Assembly (NCBI RefSeq): GCF_000177635.2
Contig: NC_014836.1
Location: 1,810,001 to 1,874,000, forward strand
Origin: Desulfurispirillum indicum S5
Lineage (GTDB): Bacteria; Chrysiogenota; Chrysiogenetes; Chrysiogenales; Chrysiogenaceae
Direction of reading: 5' to 3'
Length of the DNA stretch: 64,000 nt
This document shows positions 61,620 to 64,000 of the stretch, piece by piece. The notes under the pieces were generated by a model, which saw only the letters and a program-made list of their open reading frames with translations, was not told where the DNA came from and made no database searches. Each line of letters begins with the position of its first letter. Positions within the stretch are counted from its first letter, which is position 1. The translations under genes were made by a program, and so were the position numbers.

Positions 61620-64000
61620 TCAAGCCGCCAACCGCTCGGTGAGCTGTAGTATTTCGTTGATCTCGGCCGGACTGAACACGCCGCGAATCCCCTGCGGGTG
61701 GATGACCGTGAACGGTGCGTTGATGAGGTCTTTCTTCTCGACCTTCTCGCGCTCGATGATGAAGCCCTTGAGCAGGTTCAGGAACTCCAACTGACGGCTG
61801 GAAAGGCTCGTGTGCTGCCCGATGAACTGATCGAAGGCTTCGCTGACCGTTTCCGGGAAGCTCTTCAGGATCTCGATGCCGAGGATGTGGCGGATGAACT
61901 GGATGAAGCGCGCCTTGCGGTTCTTGTAGACCTGGCGCAGCAGATCTTCGGTGATGTGGGGGTGCTCGGCATGGAGCAGCTCGGCCAGTTCAAGGGCCTC
62001 GTCAGCCGAGACATCCTGACCATTCTTGAGTTTTTGCAGAATGGGGTTGTGCGCGGTCAGCTCCGCGATCATGGCCTCGACCATCTCGCGGTAGCGGCTG
62101 ATGCTGACCGATTCGTGCTGGGGGCCGAACTCGACCATTTCCTTGCGGTGGATTTCATCTTTCAGGTCAAGGTGTGTTGGTCCGGGGCCGGTCTGTTGCT
62201 CGCGGAATTTCATCAGCGGGCCAAGGCGACTGTTTAGCTCGTCGAGGGCGTCCTCCAAGGCAACCGCATCTGTTTTGGCCCAGTAGTGGTTGCTCTGGGC
62301 GGCGCGGATCAACAACTCCTCGGCTTTGACGAAACTGACCGACAGCGGCAGTTCGCTGATCTGCTCGACGATACCTTCCTTGAGGGTTTCGGCCTTTTCC
62401 TTCTCTTCGCGGAGTCGGGCGAGTGAGTACTCCAACAGGTCGCGCTCGAAGCGCATGGCCTTGAAGTCGGCCTCGGAGACGGTGCGGAACAGCGGCTTGA
62501 TCTCGCCGCGCAAAAATTCCAACCGCTGGTGATTCAGGGTGATCCAGAAGTTTTCCTCATCGAGTCGGGAAAGCAGCGAGGCAGCCTCCTTGATGATGAC
62601 GGAGCTATGCGGCAGCTGGCTGATCTGCCGACGCAGTTTGGCGATTTCGCGCTCGGCAACCTGCGCCTGCGCAAGGTCGATGGCCTTTTCGATTTTATCC
62701 AGCCGCAAGCCGACCAGCCGCACCGGCAGGGGGAGCTGGGGTTTGAGTTCCTTGCCCTTGGGTTGCAGCTTGAAGTATTCGAAGTTGTCCCAGCAATCGA
62801 GGATGAGGAACACATCCTTTTCGGTACACCAGGGCTTGGGCTTGGCGGCTTCAAGCAGCCGAGTGCCGCGCCCGATCATCTGCCAGAACTTGGTGTAGGA
62901 ATAGACCGGTTTGGCAAAGACGAGATTGACGATCTCCCGCACGTCGATGCCGGTATCGAGCATATCGACGCTGATGGCGACGCGGGGCATGTCGTTGTTG
63001 GTGAACTGGTCGAGCAGGCCGCCCTTGCCATAGACACGCGGGTCATCCGAAACCAACACCTTGGCCAGCTCGCCTTTGTATTGGGGGAAGAGCTTGTCGA
63101 AGATCTCTTCAATGCGCCGGGCATGGGCCTTGGAGGAGCAGAAGAAGATGGTCTTGCCGGGCAGCACGCCATTCGGGTCCTTGATGCACTCCTCCATGAA
63201 CTCCTTGACGATGAGGGCGTTGGTCCCCTTGTTGATCACCTGCTTTTCGAGCTGTGAACCCTCGAAGTTGATCTCTTCGATCTCCTTGCCTTCCAGCAGC
63301 AGCTTTTTCTGGTCTTCCAGCGAGATGGTGCGTTTGCTGATCCCCTCCATCTGAAAGCGGGTCTGGATTTTCATTACCTGGAAGCTGCACAGGTAGGGCG
63401 GCACGTTGTTGACCGCCTCTTCGAAGGTGTAGGCAAAGGTGGGAAGGCCGTCTTCGCAGTGAAAGAGCTGAAAGGTGTTGTGGTCGATAATGTCGGTCGG
63501 CGTGGCTGTGAGGCCGAGAGTTATGGTCTTGAAGTAGTTGAGGACCTCGCCATAGGTGTTGTAGATGGAGCGGTGGCTCTCATCGACCACGATGAAATCG
63601 AAAAAGTGCGGTGACAGCTGCTGCGACTCGTCCCGGATGATGTTGAGCATGGTGGGATAGGTCGAGACGTAGATGCGGCGGTCCTTGGCGATGAGCTTCT
63701 CGCCGACGTTGGGCCAGCGCGGCTCGTGGGGCAGATGCTCCTTGAAGGCGGCCAGTGCCTGTTCGCGCAAGGCGATGCGGTCGACCAGAAACAGGACCTT
63801 TTCGGCGTGTCCGGCACGCATCAGGGCATCGACCTTGGCGATACAGGTGCGGGTCTTGCCGGTGCCGGTGGCCATGACCAAAAGAAAGTCACGCTTTTTC
63901 TGTTCGATGCCTTCCAACACGGCGCGAATGGCCCGGATCTGATAGTCGCGGCCCGCAATGGATGTGTTGATCAGCTCCTGGGTCAGGGGCTTGCGGTTGC
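61620..64000 (-). CDS. hsdR: Type I restriction endonuclease R subunit, partial
   Basis: The frame runs off the right edge; about 793 C-terminal residues are visible. RDYQIRAI is a helicase Q-motif, and VMATGTGKTRT is Walker A about 50 residues into the visible part. DESHRSIYN is the DEAD-box-like motif II, LGLTATPTD is motif III, and the helicase C-terminal part has DMLDTGIDVREIVNLVFAKP and QMIGRGTRLL. The last 200 residues match the EcoEI-type R C-terminus. The endonuclease domain is outside the window. With hsdM and hsdS it forms the restriction complex, but KilA-N intervenes. Confidence 0.95.
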   Translation of the reverse strand, partial: NRKPLTQELINTSIAGRDYQIRAIRAVLEGIEQKKRDFLLVMATGTGKTRTCIAKVDALMRAGHAEKVLFLVDRIALREQALAAFKEHLPHEPRWPNVGEKLIAKDRRIYVSTYPTMLNIIRDESQQLSPHFFDFIVVDESHRSIYNTYGEVLNYFKTITLGLTATPTDIIDHNTFQLFHCEDGLPTFAYTFEEAVNNVPPYLCSFQVMKIQTRFQMEGISKRTISLEDQKKLLLEGKEIEEINFEGSQLEKQVINKGTNALIVKEFMEECIKDPNGVLPGKTIFFCSSKAHARRIEEIFDKLFPQYKGELAKVLVSDDPRVYGKGGLLDQFTNNDMPRVAISVDMLDTGIDVREIVNLVFAKPVYSYTKFWQMIGRGTRLLEAAKPKPWCTEKDVFLILDCWDNFEYFKLQPKGKELKPQLPLPVRLVGLRLDKIEKAIDLAQAQVAEREIAKLRRQISQLPHSSVIIKEAASLLSRLDEENFWITLNHQRLEFLRGEIKPLFRTVSEADFKAMRFERDLLEYSLARLREEKEKAETLKEGIVEQISELPLSVSFVKAEELLIRAAQSNHYWAKTDAVALEDALDELNSRLGPLMKFREQQTGPGPTHLDLKDEIHRKEMVEFGPQHESVSISRYREMVEAMIAELTAHNPILQKLKNGQDVSADEALELAELLHAEHPHITEDLLRQVYKNRKARFIQFIRHILGIEILKSFPETVSEAFDQFIGQHTSLSSRQLEFLNLLKGFIIEREKVEKKDLINAPFTVIHPQGIRGVFSPAEINEILQLTERLAA

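Noticed and set aside
1-64000. CRISPR arrays, rRNA and tRNA genes
   Set aside because: No regularly spaced repeats of 24-40 bases and no tRNA T-loop or rRNA-like sequence was found by eye on either strand. The repeats seen are few, palindromic or irregularly spaced.

Overview
The window looks like a chromosomal segment of a motile, Gram-negative, probably anaerobic bacterium. Evidence: lpxC (lipid A synthesis), an RND efflux pump, lipoproteins, an MCP and CheD, histidine kinases of the HQWRQPL type, and an oxygen-independent (cobalt-early) cobalamin pathway. The mixture of epsilon/deltaproteobacterial-style signalling proteins would fit a Chrysiogenetes relative such as Desulfurispirillum, but that is only an impression. 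No rRNA, tRNA or CRISPR array was found.

Region 1 (1-9.2 kb): the start of an M16C metallopeptidase (minus strand) diverges from a tight four-gene cluster: C39-like peptidase, RimK-like ATP-grasp ligase, GCS2-like ligase and N-formylglutamate amidohydrolase-like enzyme. This looks like an amidoligase (peptide-like metabolite) cluster. An RND adaptor and pump follow at once and end at a strong terminator.

Region 2 (9.2-24.5 kb): housekeeping and signalling genes. These are lpxC, xth, a SprA-related HExxH protein, an SDR oxidoreductase, two lipoproteins, a heme-motif histidine kinase, a MarR regulator, MltF, a REC-PAS-(degenerate GGDEF)-PilZ protein, a large PAS histidine kinase and CheD.

Region 3 (24.5-42 kb): a cobalamin locus. 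A sigma70-like promoter and a cobalamin riboswitch precede cobT-cbiK-cobA-cobO-cobD-cbiB. After an insertion-sequence/repeat patch come cbiL (minus), cobQ-sirC-cbiA-cbiC (plus) and cbiJ-cbiH-cbiG-cbiF-cbiE and cbiD (minus). Together they cover most steps from uroporphyrinogen III to adenosylcobinamide phosphate, but cbiT, cobU/cobY and cobS are absent. Several families of palindromic or dispersed repeats sit between these genes, and one supplies the last codons of cbiD.

Region 4 (42-45.7 kb): an MCP chemoreceptor, a repeat-bearing gap of about 600 bp and an integrase-type transposase.

Region 5 (45.7-64 kb): a defence island, almost all on the minus strand. Reading from the right edge it holds hsdR (cut by the window end), a KilA-N protein, hsdM, hsdS, a RecF-like AAA ATPase, an HNH nuclease, a 28-codon mini-ORF, a Fic protein, two overlapping DUF262 proteins (one with a DUF1524 nuclease domain), a decayed fragment of a second R subunit, and a primase-helicase resembling TOTE conflict-system proteins. 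A convergent AAA_14/DUF4143 ATPase closes it on the left. The AAA-HNH-mini-ORF-Fic genes are linked by stop-start overlaps inside the type I restriction locus. This is the most interesting candidate for an unusual composite defence system.
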